Positions 1 to 8,359 are shown, counted from the stretch's first letter. The stretch is DNA of 56,366 nt from Planctomycetota bacterium (GCA_014381825.1 JACNKX010000202.1:1-56366), one strand, 5' to 3'. Translations and numbers: made by a program. The notes: generated from the letters alone by a model not told the origin.

Positions 1-147
1 CAACCTCGGCAGGCTACCAGAACCAGAATTCACCCACAGATTCTTTTAGGGAAGCTCTTTTTTTGTCATGACGGGAACACGGCGGCGAATCTCTCCCCAC
101 TTCTCCAAATCTGTAAACACCCTTCGACCTCACCTTCTTCCTTGATC

Positions 148-168
148 GGTTGGTTGAGAAAACCAACC
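148..168. repeat. Short hairpin upstream of the gntR promoter
   Basis: GGTTGGTT (148-155) and AACCAACC (161-168) form an 8-bp perfect stem around a 5-base loop. No T-run follows on either strand, so it is not a convincing terminator. The rest of 1-276 shows no gene I can support; only a 12-base direct repeat, GCGCTACGTTTT, stands out near 200 and 240. Confidence 0.4.
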
Positions 169-276
169 ATTCTCCAAAGGAAGAAGCTGTCGAGCATCGG
201 GGCGCTACGTTTTTACTCCGCCCGCCGCATTCCGCCGAGCGCTACGTTTTCTGGCCGCCGTTTACAAATTCGGCTC

Positions 277-305
277 TTGACGCCGCCTATGTGCATTACT
301 ATAGT
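277..305 (+). promoter_or_regulatory. Sigma70-type promoter of the gntR-ABC operon
   Basis: TTGACG (277-282) and TATAGT (300-305) are separated by exactly 17 bases, close to the sigma70 consensus. The predicted transcription start falls at about 311-314, next to the ATG at 314, so the regulator mRNA would be leaderless or nearly so. This fits the absence of any Shine-Dalgarno sequence before that ATG. Confidence 0.65.
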
Positions 306-312
306 GATGCAC
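291..312. promoter_or_regulatory. Palindromic operator, probable GntR/YtrA autoregulatory site
   Basis: A 22-base near-perfect palindrome has left half GTGCATTACTA and right half TAGTGATGCAC, with one mismatched pair. It covers the -10 box and ends one base before the gntR start codon. GntR-family dimers bind palindromes of this size, and YtrA-type regulators usually repress their own ABC-transporter operon. Repressor bound here would block RNA polymerase directly. The identity of the binding protein is inferred from position. Confidence 0.65.
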
Positions 313-313
313 T

Positions 314-709
314 ATGCCTGTGTCACCCTGCCAATTCACCGTATCGCCGTCTTCTGGCGTGCCCATCTTTCGGCAGATCATCGATCAAGTCCTTGCCTTG
401 GTCGTTGCGGGCAAGCTCAGCTCTGGGGACATGCTGCCTAGTATCCGAGAAATGGCCCGATCCTTGGAAGTCAACATGATGACTGTGTCCAAGGCGTATT
501 CAAAACTGGAGTCCGATGGTGTGGCCGAGCGGGTTCGTGGTCGCGGCATGCGAATCTGCTCCGCGCCGGCTAAAGGCACACTTAGTGAACGCAAGTCTGA
601 ATTCCAAACTCAGATCGAACCGGCACTTCATCGCGGTCGCCAATTGGGTTTGACCGATGAACAGATTCTTTCCATCGTCAAGAAACTCTTGGGGGACCGA
701 AGATCATGA
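314..709 (+). CDS. GntR-family transcriptional regulator, YtrA-like
   Basis: A 131-residue protein made of one winged helix-turn-helix and a short C-terminal tail, the size typical of the YtrA subgroup, which lacks a large ligand-binding domain. The signature runs G-V-P-I-F-R-Q-I (about residues 15-22), L-P-S-I-R-E-M-A (about 41-48), then V-N-M-M-T-V-S-K-A-Y-S-K-L-E, the recognition helix. The C-terminal helices (about 90-131) should dimerise. YtrA proteins normally repress an adjacent ABC transporter, and here the stop overlaps the start of an ABC ATPase by 4 bases. The start is the ATG at 314, immediately after a palindromic operator and without a ribosome site, which suggests leaderless translation. 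The inducer cannot be told from sequence. Confidence 0.9.
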   Translation: MPVSPCQFTVSPSSGVPIFRQIIDQVLALVVAGKLSSGDMLPSIREMARSLEVNMMTVSKAYSKLESDGVAERVRGRGMRICSAPAKGTLSERKSEFQTQIEPALHRGRQLGLTDEQILSIVKKLLGDRRS

Positions 710-1431
710 ATCCGCCAGTCATCACGTGCAGCGGTGTCACCAAGAACTTCGGCAAGACCGAAGTCCTCAAGGGCATCGATTTAGAAATCCCCCATGGTTC
801 AATCGTCGGCTTGTTGGGTACCAACGGCTCGGGCAAGTCGACGTTGATCAAGTGTCTGCTTGGCCTGCTGAAAATCGACTCGGGTGCGGCAACCGTTTGC
901 GGCGAAGACCCTTGGGACCTTTCGGCAGAAACGAAGAGCCAACTTGGCTACGTGCCTCAGGTGATCAAGTTGTACCCTTGGATGCGAGTCAGCCAAGTGA
1001 TTGATTACACTGGAGCTTTCTACGAAAACTGGGACGCCGAACACTGCAAGATGCTGATGGAACTGTGGGAGCTGGACGGTTCGAAGTGGATCAAAACCCT
1101 TTCAGGCGGGCAGTTGCAACGATTGGCGATCATTCTGGCGCTCGGTCATAAGCCGTCGTTGTTGATCCTGGACGAACCCGCGGCAAGTCTCGATCCCGTC
1201 GGACGACGATCGTTTTTGAAGTCACTTTTGGAAATGAACGCTGACGGAGAACAAACCGTGTTGTTCTCGACGCACATCACCTCCGATTTGGAACGTGTCG
1301 CGTCACACGTCGCCTTTCTCGAAGACGGCCGAGTCGATTTCTTCGGGGAGCTGGAAGAATTGAAAGATCGCGTTGGTGGCAACTTGGAAGACATCTTCTT
1401 GAAAATGAATCGCACGGCCGGGCATCAATAG
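706..1431 (+). CDS. ABC transporter ATP-binding protein
   Basis: A 241-residue ATPase with all key motifs: Walker A G-T-N-G-S-G-K-S-T (38-46), Q-loop around V-P-Q (84-86), signature L-S-G-G-Q-L-Q (132-138), Walker B L-L-I-L-D-E-P (152-158) and the switch histidine in F-S-T-H (190). It resembles the YtrB/NatA class that drives ABC-2 type permeases. The ATG overlaps the gntR stop (ATGA), so translation is coupled. The next gene, 13 bases downstream, encodes the probable membrane partner. Substrate is unknown; a GntR/YtrA-ABC set commonly answers cell-envelope stress or peptide antibiotics, which is only an analogy here. Confidence 0.92.
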   Translation: MNPPVITCSGVTKNFGKTEVLKGIDLEIPHGSIVGLLGTNGSGKSTLIKCLLGLLKIDSGAATVCGEDPWDLSAETKSQLGYVPQVIKLYPWMRVSQVIDYTGAFYENWDAEHCKMLMELWELDGSKWIKTLSGGQLQRLAIILALGHKPSLLILDEPAASLDPVGRRSFLKSLLEMNADGEQTVLFSTHITSDLERVASHVAFLEDGRVDFFGELEELKDRVGGNLEDIFLKMNRTAGHQ

Positions 1432-1444
1432 ACGGAGCAACAAA

Positions 1445-3718
1445 ATGCGTAAGCAACTTTGGATGATCGCCAAGGTTTGGGCGTACCGCCCGATGATGTG
1501 GCTGCTGGCAATCGTCGCACTGATTGCGCTGCTAGCGTCGATCGAAGATCGCAATCGAACGAAGATGCGAAGTTCGTTCGTTATTCCTGGTGAATTCGAG
1601 TCGATGGGGTCGGTCAAGCTGACGCCGATGTCGACTCTGAAAAACGGTGAGGTATTTCAGCAGTTTGCGCAATCGGGCGAAGTCGACACGTCGGTTGAAG
1701 GCATCGACTTGCAATCGATGGATTTGCGTGATCCCACCAATCCGCTGGAGGATTTTTCGAGTCTTGAGCACGCGTTAGCAAACTACCCGTCTGTGCGATG
1801 GATTCGATTCGACACGGATCAAATCCAACACGTCAGCGACGATACACTCAGCAAACTTTCTGACCTGGAAACGATCATCATTCATGACCACCAAGTCACC
1901 CAATCCGACGTCGACAAAATAGCTCAACTCAGAAGTTTGCAGATGTTGGTCGTCGAAACATTGGACTTCCCCGCATCGCTGAACACGCTTTCTAACTCGC
2001 CAAGTTTGAACACGTTGGTTCTGTCTCATAGCACCTTCAATATGGTCGACAGCCCAATGGAAAGCTTGTTTCGACCTGAAGTCTTGGCACAAACGCACGA
2101 CCTGGTGCATTTGCGTCGACTTGTCCTGAGGCCGCAGTGGTTGCCTGGCGAGGCTTATTTCGCTGGCAGAAAAACTCCTGATCCTGCGAGCGATCCGATC
2201 TTGAAAGAGAATGCGGCAAAGCTATTGCCAGGGCACCCGTCGCTGACGGATCTTTGGTTAGGCATCGCAAAGTACGAGCGTGCGGGAAAAGACTTAGCGA
2301 CGGTTCAAGCCGCAATGCCCGACGTGAGTGTTCGTTCCGCACAATACAACGAAACGAGTATTTCGCGGATTGGCTTCGGATTGCTTGCGATCGTGCTGTT
2401 GACCTCGGTTTCCATGTCTAACTTGAGCGGTCATTTCTCGATGCCGCAGCGTCGAGTCACTCCCAACTACGAAAAACCACACATGCGGTTTGTGTTCGGG
2501 TTCGCCGTGCTGGTCGTCTTTGTCTCCACGGTCGCGATTCACACACCCGTAGCGGTCGCTTGGCTGCCGGCGATAGCAGTTTCCGTGTTGGCGGTAGCCT
2601 TCGCGGCGACATTGGCGACGATGGCCATCATCAATCGACCTAATACCGCCCGCGCGTGGGTTCCACCCATTATCGTGATGGTGCTACTGTTTTTACAATG
2701 GACTTTGATCCATGCCCAGATCCGGCCTGTTCTTAGGCAGGCATTTCCCACGATGGAGCCTGCGATGGATCATTTCCTCGGCGGCCATCAACCAGTTTTG
2801 GCGATCGTCATCGCAGTCGCCTGCCTTCCCGCGATCTATTGGATGATCAGTCAGTTCACGGACAACGATCGACTCAATGCTGAGGCCGGTCTAACGGCGA
2901 CGATAACCGGAAACGACTTGGCGAAGCAGGGTGGGATACACATGTTGCAGCAGAGTGAGATACTCATTCTGCAGCGAGGAGGCACAGCGATTCAGCGGGC
3001 TCTGGATGCTTGGCATTTGAGGCTGGAGGCGCTAAAGTCGAAACCTCGAGGATGGCTGCGAGACGTGCGGTTGGATTGGATGGGCGAACCGATGCCGTTC
3101 GCAGCTTGGATCAGCTTCTTAGTCGGTGCAACTGTGGTCACATTCCTTGTCAGTCGCTTATCGATCAGCGGGCAGGAATTCGGGACGACGTACTTTTGTT
3201 TGGCGGTCGCGGCCGCTCTGATAATTCCCTTGGTGGCCAGTATATCGCGGCGAGATGTTTTGCCGTTGGAGTTGTTGTGTCCGAATTCGCGATCGCAGTT
3301 CATGCGTCGCCGCACGCTCAGCATTGCGACAAAGTATGCGTACTTGTTCGCAGGCTTGTTCGTCCATGTGGCAATCGTCCAGTACTTCTGCTTTCACACA
3401 CTGAGTCTTGAGAACATCATGCGAGCCGTCATCATGTTTGCCCCAACCACGATTGCGGGAACTGGACTGGTGTTGTGGGGCTCATCGATCCGAAACATAT
3501 TCGCGCTTGGTTTGCTTATTGTGGTGGGCCTCGTGACCCTTACGTTCGCATCATTTTCTTATCTCGATTTCCGCTGGATCGAAGAAGGGACAAGTGGAGA
3601 GGGAATCCACGAGTTCCTCACCAATCCCCTGTTCTATGCCGCCGGTTATGCGGTCGCCGGACTCTTGCTTTGGACTGGTTACTATCGTCTGTCACGCTGC
3701 GAATTGGCGCGTCAGTAG
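1445..3718 (+). CDS. ABC-2 permease-like membrane protein with an N-terminal LRR-like insert
   Basis: A 757-residue protein that is the probable membrane half of the preceding ATPase. One membrane segment lies near residues 13-35. A soluble stretch of roughly 270 residues follows. Within it (about 110-215) are repeated L-x-x-L-x-x-L pieces such as L-S-D-L-E-T-I-I-I, L-R-S-L-Q-M-L-V-V and S-P-S-L-N-T-L-V-L, resembling degenerate leucine-rich repeats. From about residue 310 onward there are some ten more hydrophobic segments in clusters, interrupted by a soluble loop near 465-550. Ordinary YtrC/ABC-2 permeases are about half this size, so the LRR-like insert is unusual. It may sense or bind an extracytoplasmic ligand; that is inference from topology. 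It sits 13 bases after the ATPase in the same operon. Confidence 0.75.
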   Translation: MRKQLWMIAKVWAYRPMMWLLAIVALIALLASIEDRNRTKMRSSFVIPGEFESMGSVKLTPMSTLKNGEVFQQFAQSGEVDTSVEGIDLQSMDLRDPTNPLEDFSSLEHALANYPSVRWIRFDTDQIQHVSDDTLSKLSDLETIIIHDHQVTQSDVDKIAQLRSLQMLVVETLDFPASLNTLSNSPSLNTLVLSHSTFNMVDSPMESLFRPEVLAQTHDLVHLRRLVLRPQWLPGEAYFAGRKTPDPASDPILKENAAKLLPGHPSLTDLWLGIAKYERAGKDLATVQAAMPDVSVRSAQYNETSISRIGFGLLAIVLLTSVSMSNLSGHFSMPQRRVTPNYEKPHMRFVFGFAVLVVFVSTVAIHTPVAVAWLPAIAVSVLAVAFAATLATMAIINRPNTARAWVPPIIVMVLLFLQWTLIHAQIRPVLRQAFPTMEPAMDHFLGGHQPVLAIVIAVACLPAIYWMISQFTDNDRLNAEAGLTATITGNDLAKQGGIHMLQQSEILILQRGGTAIQRALDAWHLRLEALKSKPRGWLRDVRLDWMGEPMPFAAWISFLVGATVVTFLVSRLSISGQEFGTTYFCLAVAAALIIPLVASISRRDVLPLELLCPNSRSQFMRRRTLSIATKYAYLFAGLFVHVAIVQYFCFHTLSLENIMRAVIMFAPTTIAGTGLVLWGSSIRNIFALGLLIVVGLVTLTFASFSYLDFRWIEEGTSGEGIHEFLTNPLFYAAGYAVAGLLLWTGYYRLSRCELARQ

Positions 3719-3726
3719 CCTCGCGG

Positions 3727-4005
3727 CTAAGAAACTCCGAGCAGAAGTTGCTTCTCGACCCTGGTGAGGTACACGAACGTGCCGTCAGGTGTGAAGACGC
3801 CGTCAGTGGATACCAAGGATGTGCGGATGAAGTTGACCAGCTCGCCGAAGGTCTGTATGCAGGCGACCATGCCTAGGATGGCATCGCGACGCTTCAGCTC
3901 CTGCCGAGAGGCCTTGACGGTGGATAGCCAGGCGGCGCGGGCCATTTCGCTCAGCAGACGACCGCCGTGGCGACAGAAGATGCGCAGACGCTTTGGAAAT
4001 ACAAG
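3727..4005 (-). pseudogene. IS91-family (Y2/HUH) transposase remnant
   Basis: Read on the minus strand, 4005 to 3727 gives F-P-K-R-L-R-I-F, then L-L-S-E-M-A-R-A-A-W, then a segment ending I-Q-T-F-G-E-L-V-N-F and finally D-G-V-F-T-P-D-G-T-F-V. These are consecutive blocks of an IS91-type transposase. The catalytic metal-binding motif, normally N-F-H-P-H-x-H, is broken by a frameshift just after N-F; shifting the frame recovers H-P-H-I. The ORF stops at 3727, so most of a transposase of about 400 residues is missing. The element is dead. It adjoins other broken genes and probably marks past rearrangement. Confidence 0.7.
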
Positions 4006-4338
4006 TCACCGTAAAGCATAGGCAATTGCGTTGAGCCAATCGGACCAACCGGGAACAAGAACGTCCAGATCATCATCTCCGGGAATCGCGCCTTCCACAG
4101 CTTAGTAAAGCCGCTGGAGTTCGTCCGCATCGAATCGCCGCCATCTTGCCAGAATCCAGAGGCAGCTCATCGCTTCGTTCACCAGCGGCAGCTTCATTTT
4201 CAGGCGGCCCGTTTGGAATCCACCTTGCAACTTCGACAGCGACCAGTCGACGCAGGCCGCCGCGAGCAACAATCGCTGTTGGTCCGACAGCGCTTTGATC
4301 CGGCTGGAAAGGCGACGTTTTCGCGGACTCCACAACAT
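4006..4338 (-). pseudogene. Broken hypothetical gene, in-frame TAA after codon 79
   Basis: Starting from the ATG at 4338, with a good ribosome site GAGAGG six bases upstream, the frame reads a basic, leucine-rich helical protein of 79 residues and meets TAA at 4104-4102. The same frame then continues for 31 codons with normal-looking protein sequence (V-E-G-A-I-P-G-D-D-D-L-D-V-L) to a TGA at 4008-4006. A single base change would restore a 110-residue protein. I do not recognise the family. It begins 17 bases after the stop of the ankyrin-SUFU gene and was probably co-transcribed with it. A genuine 79-residue protein is the alternative. Confidence 0.5.
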
Positions 4339-4354
4339 GGTTACCTCTCTTGAT

Positions 4355-5461
4355 TCAACAAGAGAAATCGTTGACTGAGAGCTTCGACCGCTCGGGGTCA
4401 AACAGATGCTCCCTCATTTCGCAGATTTGATCGTGTACCTTCCTGCCAACTCCGGACTGGCTCACCTGGCGGGACTCTTCATCGAAGAGAGGCACCAATT
4501 CGTGAACGTCTATCACCCGATGATCTAGCGTTGCAACGCTGATATCCCATTTATGGATTAACCAGCGGCGAAACGGGAGCTCAGAAGGCGCTTCTCGGGA
4601 CGCGACAACTGGCTTGCTAAACCACTTGCGTCTTGAATCAAGCGTTCTGACCAAACGAATTAGTTCATGGCGCGCCCAGTCTTGAGTTTCATCGCTTACG
4701 CCAATGGGCTGCGACACCAGAAGCTCCGAGCATGCGTACATCCGTTTGCGTGTTGGAAGCAGCCGGTCGCTCAGTCCCACTGTATAGACAATGTTTTTGA
4801 TTTTCTTTAGGCGGACGCATGGCTCCGTCTCTTCAACTTGAAACAATGCCTTGGGCTTCGCACCTAGTTGAAATGCAAATGTCTTATCGATCAAGGTATG
4901 GCCGGCACAAAAGTTATGTGGCGTGGTGTCCCGGAGGTCTTTGCCGCCCTGGGAGACAAGGAAGTCACGAATCCGAAACCGCTGGGTATGTTCTGCGAGT
5001 GTTGTGGCATTGCCATCCACTCCAATTGCGTGCAGGTCCGCACCATGCTCCACAAGCAACTTGACCACTGCAAAGTGCCCGTATCGAATTGCAGACCATA
5101 GGCTCATGCAACAGGGCTTGCCGTTCACAACAAAGTTGATTTGCGCCCCGTTCTCGAGCAGCCATTTCACGACGGAAACGTGCCCTTCCACTGAAGCCAT
5201 GAAGATGGGGCCTTCGGGATGGTAGAACTGAGTCCCCTCTCCGATGTTGGCTGACGCATTGACGTCGACCCCCAGGTCAACGAGAGCCTTGACTCCCTTG
5301 AGCCACCCCTCGCCAGCAACCCTCGCTAACCAGAAGTCATTTCCGTCGTCATCAAGCAGATTTCCGGGGTGCTTGCGCAGCAGGCTGCGTACGGTAGCTA
5401 GGTCTTTACGAGTCAGAGCCTCACTTATCTGACTGGCAATTCTAACGTCCCATGAGTTCAT
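4355..5461 (-). CDS. Ankyrin-repeat protein with C-terminal SUFU-like domain
   Basis: A 368-residue soluble protein without signal peptide. Residues about 15-175 hold four to five ankyrin repeats with the usual G-H-x-x-V-V-K-W/L-L-L-E-x-G-A core (for example E-G-H-V-S-V-V-K-W-L-L-E-N-G-A and Y-G-H-F-A-V-V-K-L-L-V-E-H-G-A). The second half contains V-G-L-S-D-R-L-L followed by Y-A-C-S-E-L-L-V and a W-x-R-H-E-L-I-R-L-V helix, the order of elements in suppressor-of-fused (SUFU) domains. Both ankyrin and SUFU proteins are frequent immunity proteins in polymorphic toxin systems. An immunity role is inferred from domain class and from the decayed accessory neighbourhood; no toxin is seen. The SUFU call is by eye. 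Confidence 0.7.
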   Translation of the reverse strand: MNSWDVRIASQISEALTRKDLATVRSLLRKHPGNLLDDDGNDFWLARVAGEGWLKGVKALVDLGVDVNASANIGEGTQFYHPEGPIFMASVEGHVSVVKWLLENGAQINFVVNGKPCCMSLWSAIRYGHFAVVKLLVEHGADLHAIGVDGNATTLAEHTQRFRIRDFLVSQGGKDLRDTTPHNFCAGHTLIDKTFAFQLGAKPKALFQVEETEPCVRLKKIKNIVYTVGLSDRLLPTRKRMYACSELLVSQPIGVSDETQDWARHELIRLVRTLDSRRKWFSKPVVASREAPSELPFRRWLIHKWDISVATLDHRVIDVHELVPLFDEESRQVSQSGVGRKVHDQICEMREHLFDPERSKLSVNDFSC

Positions 5462-5600
5462 CGCTGAGGCTCAAATTCGATTCGATAAATACACTTGCGA
5501 CCAGTCTAGGCGGTATCCTAGTGGCTGGCAGTCATTCGGTGCAATTCTTCGACGAAACTTGTCATCCCGTTGTGCAGAACCATCAGCAGGCGGAGTGGAA

Positions 5601-5896
5601 ATGCAGCTAGAAGACATCCGAATGCACGATGGCTCACGCCTGTTCGCCCCACTTCCTAAGAACGAACCGCGGATCGTTCTCCGTGACCACAGCGCCAACC
5701 CCGAAGGAGCGACAGTCACAGACTTTATCACCGACGGTGTGACCGAAGCATGGATAGATTTCGAGTTCGTCAACTACCGCTTCACCGTAAATAATCAGTT
5801 TGCCGAGTACTGTTTTTCGTTGATAACCCGTCGTGCAAGGATGAGACGTTGGACTAGGTGGCAGAGCACTGCTCGCGATTTTTGAGTACGTTGGGA
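5601..5896 (+). pseudogene. Frameshifted hypothetical gene (possible immunity-type protein)
   Basis: From the ATG at 5601, preceded by GGAG at 5592-5595, a plausible protein reads M-Q-L-E-D-I-R-M-H-D-G through D-F-E-F-V-N-Y-R-F-T-V-N-N-Q-F-A-E-Y. After about 5811 the original frame turns into arginine-rich nonsense, whereas another frame continues sensibly as F-F-V-D-N-P-S-C-K-D-E-T-L-D, a TAG at 5855-5857, then V-A-E-H-C-S-R-F-L. A frameshift plus a stop therefore inactivate it. The family is not recognised. It lies 140 bases from the divergent ankyrin-SUFU gene. The 3' limit is uncertain. Confidence 0.4.
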
Positions 5897-6010
5897 CAGC
5901 ATTATTGCTACTGGCGCTTGGACGCGTCGGCTTCATCGTCCGACGCACTTTGGTGGCTCGGAGGCGCACAGGACTTCCAGTCCAATACGTCCGACCTAGT
6001 GCGAGTCCAG

Positions 6011-6835
6011 CTACGCCGTCGGCAGCAATGCCAAAACGGATTCGCTGGGCCGAGCAATGACATGCGCAGCGATTAGAGTGCCGAGACTTTCGACTTTGGT
6101 TTGACCGGCGTCGATCGCAGCTTTCACGGCAGCGACGTCGCCTTTGATGATGACCGTGACGTAACCGCCGCCCAGCTTCTCTTTGCCAATGACCTCGACG
6201 TTGGCGGCTTTGCAAGCATTGTCGATCGCTTCGAAGACCGCAGTAAATCCCTGCGTCTCGATAAAGCCCAGGGCAAAAGATTCGGCGTCGCTCACAGCAG
6301 GCTCCTTGTTGTCGTTACTTGTCGCAACCGGCCCTTTCACAGTTGGCCCAGTCACGACGTCTTGTTGAATCAGTGGATTGAATTCTGGCTTGCTCTCAAT
6401 GGCGTTCCAAGCACGATCATCGGGACGATTGATTGTCGTGGAAACAGGCGATCCATTCATGTGTTCAGCGACGGCATGGCCTGCCGCAATCGCGCTCTGA
6501 ACAGCGTCAATCTCGCCAACGATCTTGATCACTACGCCCAAAAAGTCGTTCAGCTCGGCTTGTACGACGCGAATCGTCGCGGCTTTATCCATCGCATCCA
6601 GCCCACATATCGCGGGCGTGAAGCCGGTTGTTTCCAGTATTCCTAACGCTTGATGCAAGGTGACGCTTTCCGGTAGTCGCAAGACGGCGATTCGAATTAC
6701 TTCTTCAGTATAGCTCGCCATCCGTTCACGATCACCGAGTTTTCCGTGCGCCGCCTCGCGGCCTGCGATCAACAGGCAAGCGGATAGTTGCAGCTGGAGG
6801 TCTCGCACGCTACGTTTTAACCGCCCCATCGGCAT
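6011..6835 (-). CDS. Tandem BMC-domain shell protein (bacterial microcompartment)
   Basis: A 274-residue protein with two bacterial-microcompartment (BMC) domains. The second (about 183-274) is canonical: A-L-G-F-I-E-T-Q-G-F, K-A-A-N-V-E-V-I-G, G-G-G-Y-V-T-V-I-I-K-G-D-V-A-A-V-K-A-A-I, then A-H-V-I-A-R-P. The first (about 45-125) is more divergent but keeps A-L-G-I-L-E-T-T-G-F and D-A-V-Q-S-A-I-A-A-G. A polar linker of about 55 residues separates them. Such tandem proteins form shell trimers in microcompartments that enclose enzymes. No other shell protein or encapsulated enzyme is in this window. The first 38 residues are atypical, and the ATG at 6721 (M-A-S-Y-T-E-E-V) may be the true start; neither has a strong ribosome site. 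Confidence 0.85.
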   Translation of the reverse strand: MPMGRLKRSVRDLQLQLSACLLIAGREAAHGKLGDRERMASYTEEVIRIAVLRLPESVTLHQALGILETTGFTPAICGLDAMDKAATIRVVQAELNDFLGVVIKIVGEIDAVQSAIAAGHAVAEHMNGSPVSTTINRPDDRAWNAIESKPEFNPLIQQDVVTGPTVKGPVATSNDNKEPAVSDAESFALGFIETQGFTAVFEAIDNACKAANVEVIGKEKLGGGYVTVIIKGDVAAVKAAIDAGQTKVESLGTLIAAHVIARPSESVLALLPTA

Positions 6836-6870
6836 CCCGAATTCGTTTCAGGTAAACGTGAGAACAAAAA

Positions 6871-8139
6871 GTGAATGGTTGGTTAAAGATGCCAAAGTCA
6901 AATCTACTTTGGTGGATCGCGCCCTCGCTTTTTGTGGGGCTTTGGCTCGGCGGCAGAATCATTTGGCATGAAACGTTGATTCGAGACGGGTTCATCAATC
7001 CCTGGTTTCTTGCTTGTGTAGCGATGATCGTTTTCGCAGTTGGTTTGTGGTTCGAGCAGAAGTGGGCGCGGTGGCTTGGGCTGGCAATCATCGTTGCATG
7101 GGCGATCTATGCGACGGCACGCCTAGCGATGGCGGGCATCTCGACAGATCGGCTGATCGCCGCGGCGGCAAGCTACTTGAGTCTCTGGTATCTGTGGAGA
7201 GAGCCGATCGGAGTCTCGGATGACGAAGAAGACGAAGGGCCGTTCTTATCTCTAGTACTCTTGCTGCGAGAACCGCAGTACCTAGAAGCGTCCATGCTGG
7301 CAGAGTTAGCGACAAAAGCCTGGGGCGTGCAGATCACTGGCGGTAGCGGGGACGAAGACGATTCTTTAGACGATAGCAACGGCAACGAGGGCTTTATCGT
7401 TGGCGACTCGCCACTTTTCATCTGTCGCAGTCAGGATGCGTTTTTGTTGGTTCACAATTTCAGCGTCCCTTACTTCGATGATCCCGAAGCCGTTGCGGAG
7501 GACATGCAAGAGATGCGCGCTTCCGATGCAATTCGCAAGCATCAAGCATGGATCGGCGTCGATTTTGGACCTGGTTGGGAAGAAGATCCACCTGACGTTC
7601 GTATGGAACGCGCCTACCGACTCATTGCGCGGCTGCTGGCAGAACTTGCCGACGACAATTGTATGGCCGTCGTCGATCCCGATGCTGGACAGATCTTCGT
7701 CTACGATCCAGAGACGGAACAAAAGCTCCGTAGTTTGAATCCTTTAGTAGCGCTACGACAAACGTACTTTGCGCCCGTGGTCCGGATCGAAGGCGACGAT
7801 AAAGCAATGGAAGCCGCCGTCGAAGAAGCACGCAGACGTTGGCCTGAGTTCGTGCAGGCTTTTGAGTCTCGCGAAGTGGAAGAATCGCCGTTCTTGGTCA
7901 AGGCACCGTTTACCGACGAAGGTGAAACCGAATACATGTGGGTGGAGGTATCGGGGCTAGAGAACGACATGATCTATGGGACCTTGGGAAACATCCCGGC
8001 AAATCTATCGCGATGGCGTGAAGGAGATCGTGTGCAAGTAAAAGTTGAGGACTTGAACGATTGGGTCTGCGTCGTCGATGGCGAACCAGCGGGCGGCTTT
8101 ACGATAAAGGTCCTCGGCAATCGGACGCAAGAAGAATGA
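6871..8139 (+). CDS. Membrane protein with C-terminal DUF2314 domain
   Basis: A 422-residue protein with three to four N-terminal membrane segments (about 8-25, 40-58, 63-105) and then a large acidic soluble part. The C-terminal 90 residues match the DUF2314 pattern: F-L-V-K-A-P-F-x-D, E-Y-M-W-V-E-V, a central G-x-L-G-N-x-P and W-R-E-G-D-R-V-Q-V, ending D-W-V-C-V-V-D-G. The middle part (about 125-300) carries D-D and E-E runs and is unassigned. It starts with GTG at 6871; an in-frame ATG at 6889 is an equally good start because neither has a clear ribosome site. It is divergent from the BMC gene 35 bases away, so the two may share a control region. Function unknown. Confidence 0.75.
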   Translation: MNGWLKMPKSNLLWWIAPSLFVGLWLGGRIIWHETLIRDGFINPWFLACVAMIVFAVGLWFEQKWARWLGLAIIVAWAIYATARLAMAGISTDRLIAAAASYLSLWYLWREPIGVSDDEEDEGPFLSLVLLLREPQYLEASMLAELATKAWGVQITGGSGDEDDSLDDSNGNEGFIVGDSPLFICRSQDAFLLVHNFSVPYFDDPEAVAEDMQEMRASDAIRKHQAWIGVDFGPGWEEDPPDVRMERAYRLIARLLAELADDNCMAVVDPDAGQIFVYDPETEQKLRSLNPLVALRQTYFAPVVRIEGDDKAMEAAVEEARRRWPEFVQAFESREVEESPFLVKAPFTDEGETEYMWVEVSGLENDMIYGTLGNIPANLSRWREGDRVQVKVEDLNDWVCVVDGEPAGGFTIKVLGNRTQEE

Positions 8140-8359
8140 CTAATCTTACGAGCGGATGAAACGAAAGTTCGACTCGTCGCAGCAGCCGCCTGGATACTCG
8201 AGGCAGCATATCGCCCTGGTTCGTCGACCGTGGTTTGTGAAGATCGCGACGCGAATCGACGTTCTCAGCATTTATCACCGCCCGATTGAATTCGTTCGAC
8301 ATCTGTTCATCAAGCTTCGACCTCCTTCGCGTCGATAAAGAGAAGCGGAGGAATGGACG

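Noticed and set aside
200-251. Direct repeat GCGCTACGTTTT (and a third similar copy near 6808) as a regulatory site
   Set aside because: Only 12 bases, no symmetry, and the third copy lies inside a coding region.
4102-4104. TAA in the broken gene as a recoded codon
   Set aside because: No known bacterial recoding of TAA, and the neighbourhood is full of decayed genes.
8156-8338. Small ORF between the DUF2314 and glycine-zipper genes
   Set aside because: Arg/His-rich, no ribosome site, no domain.
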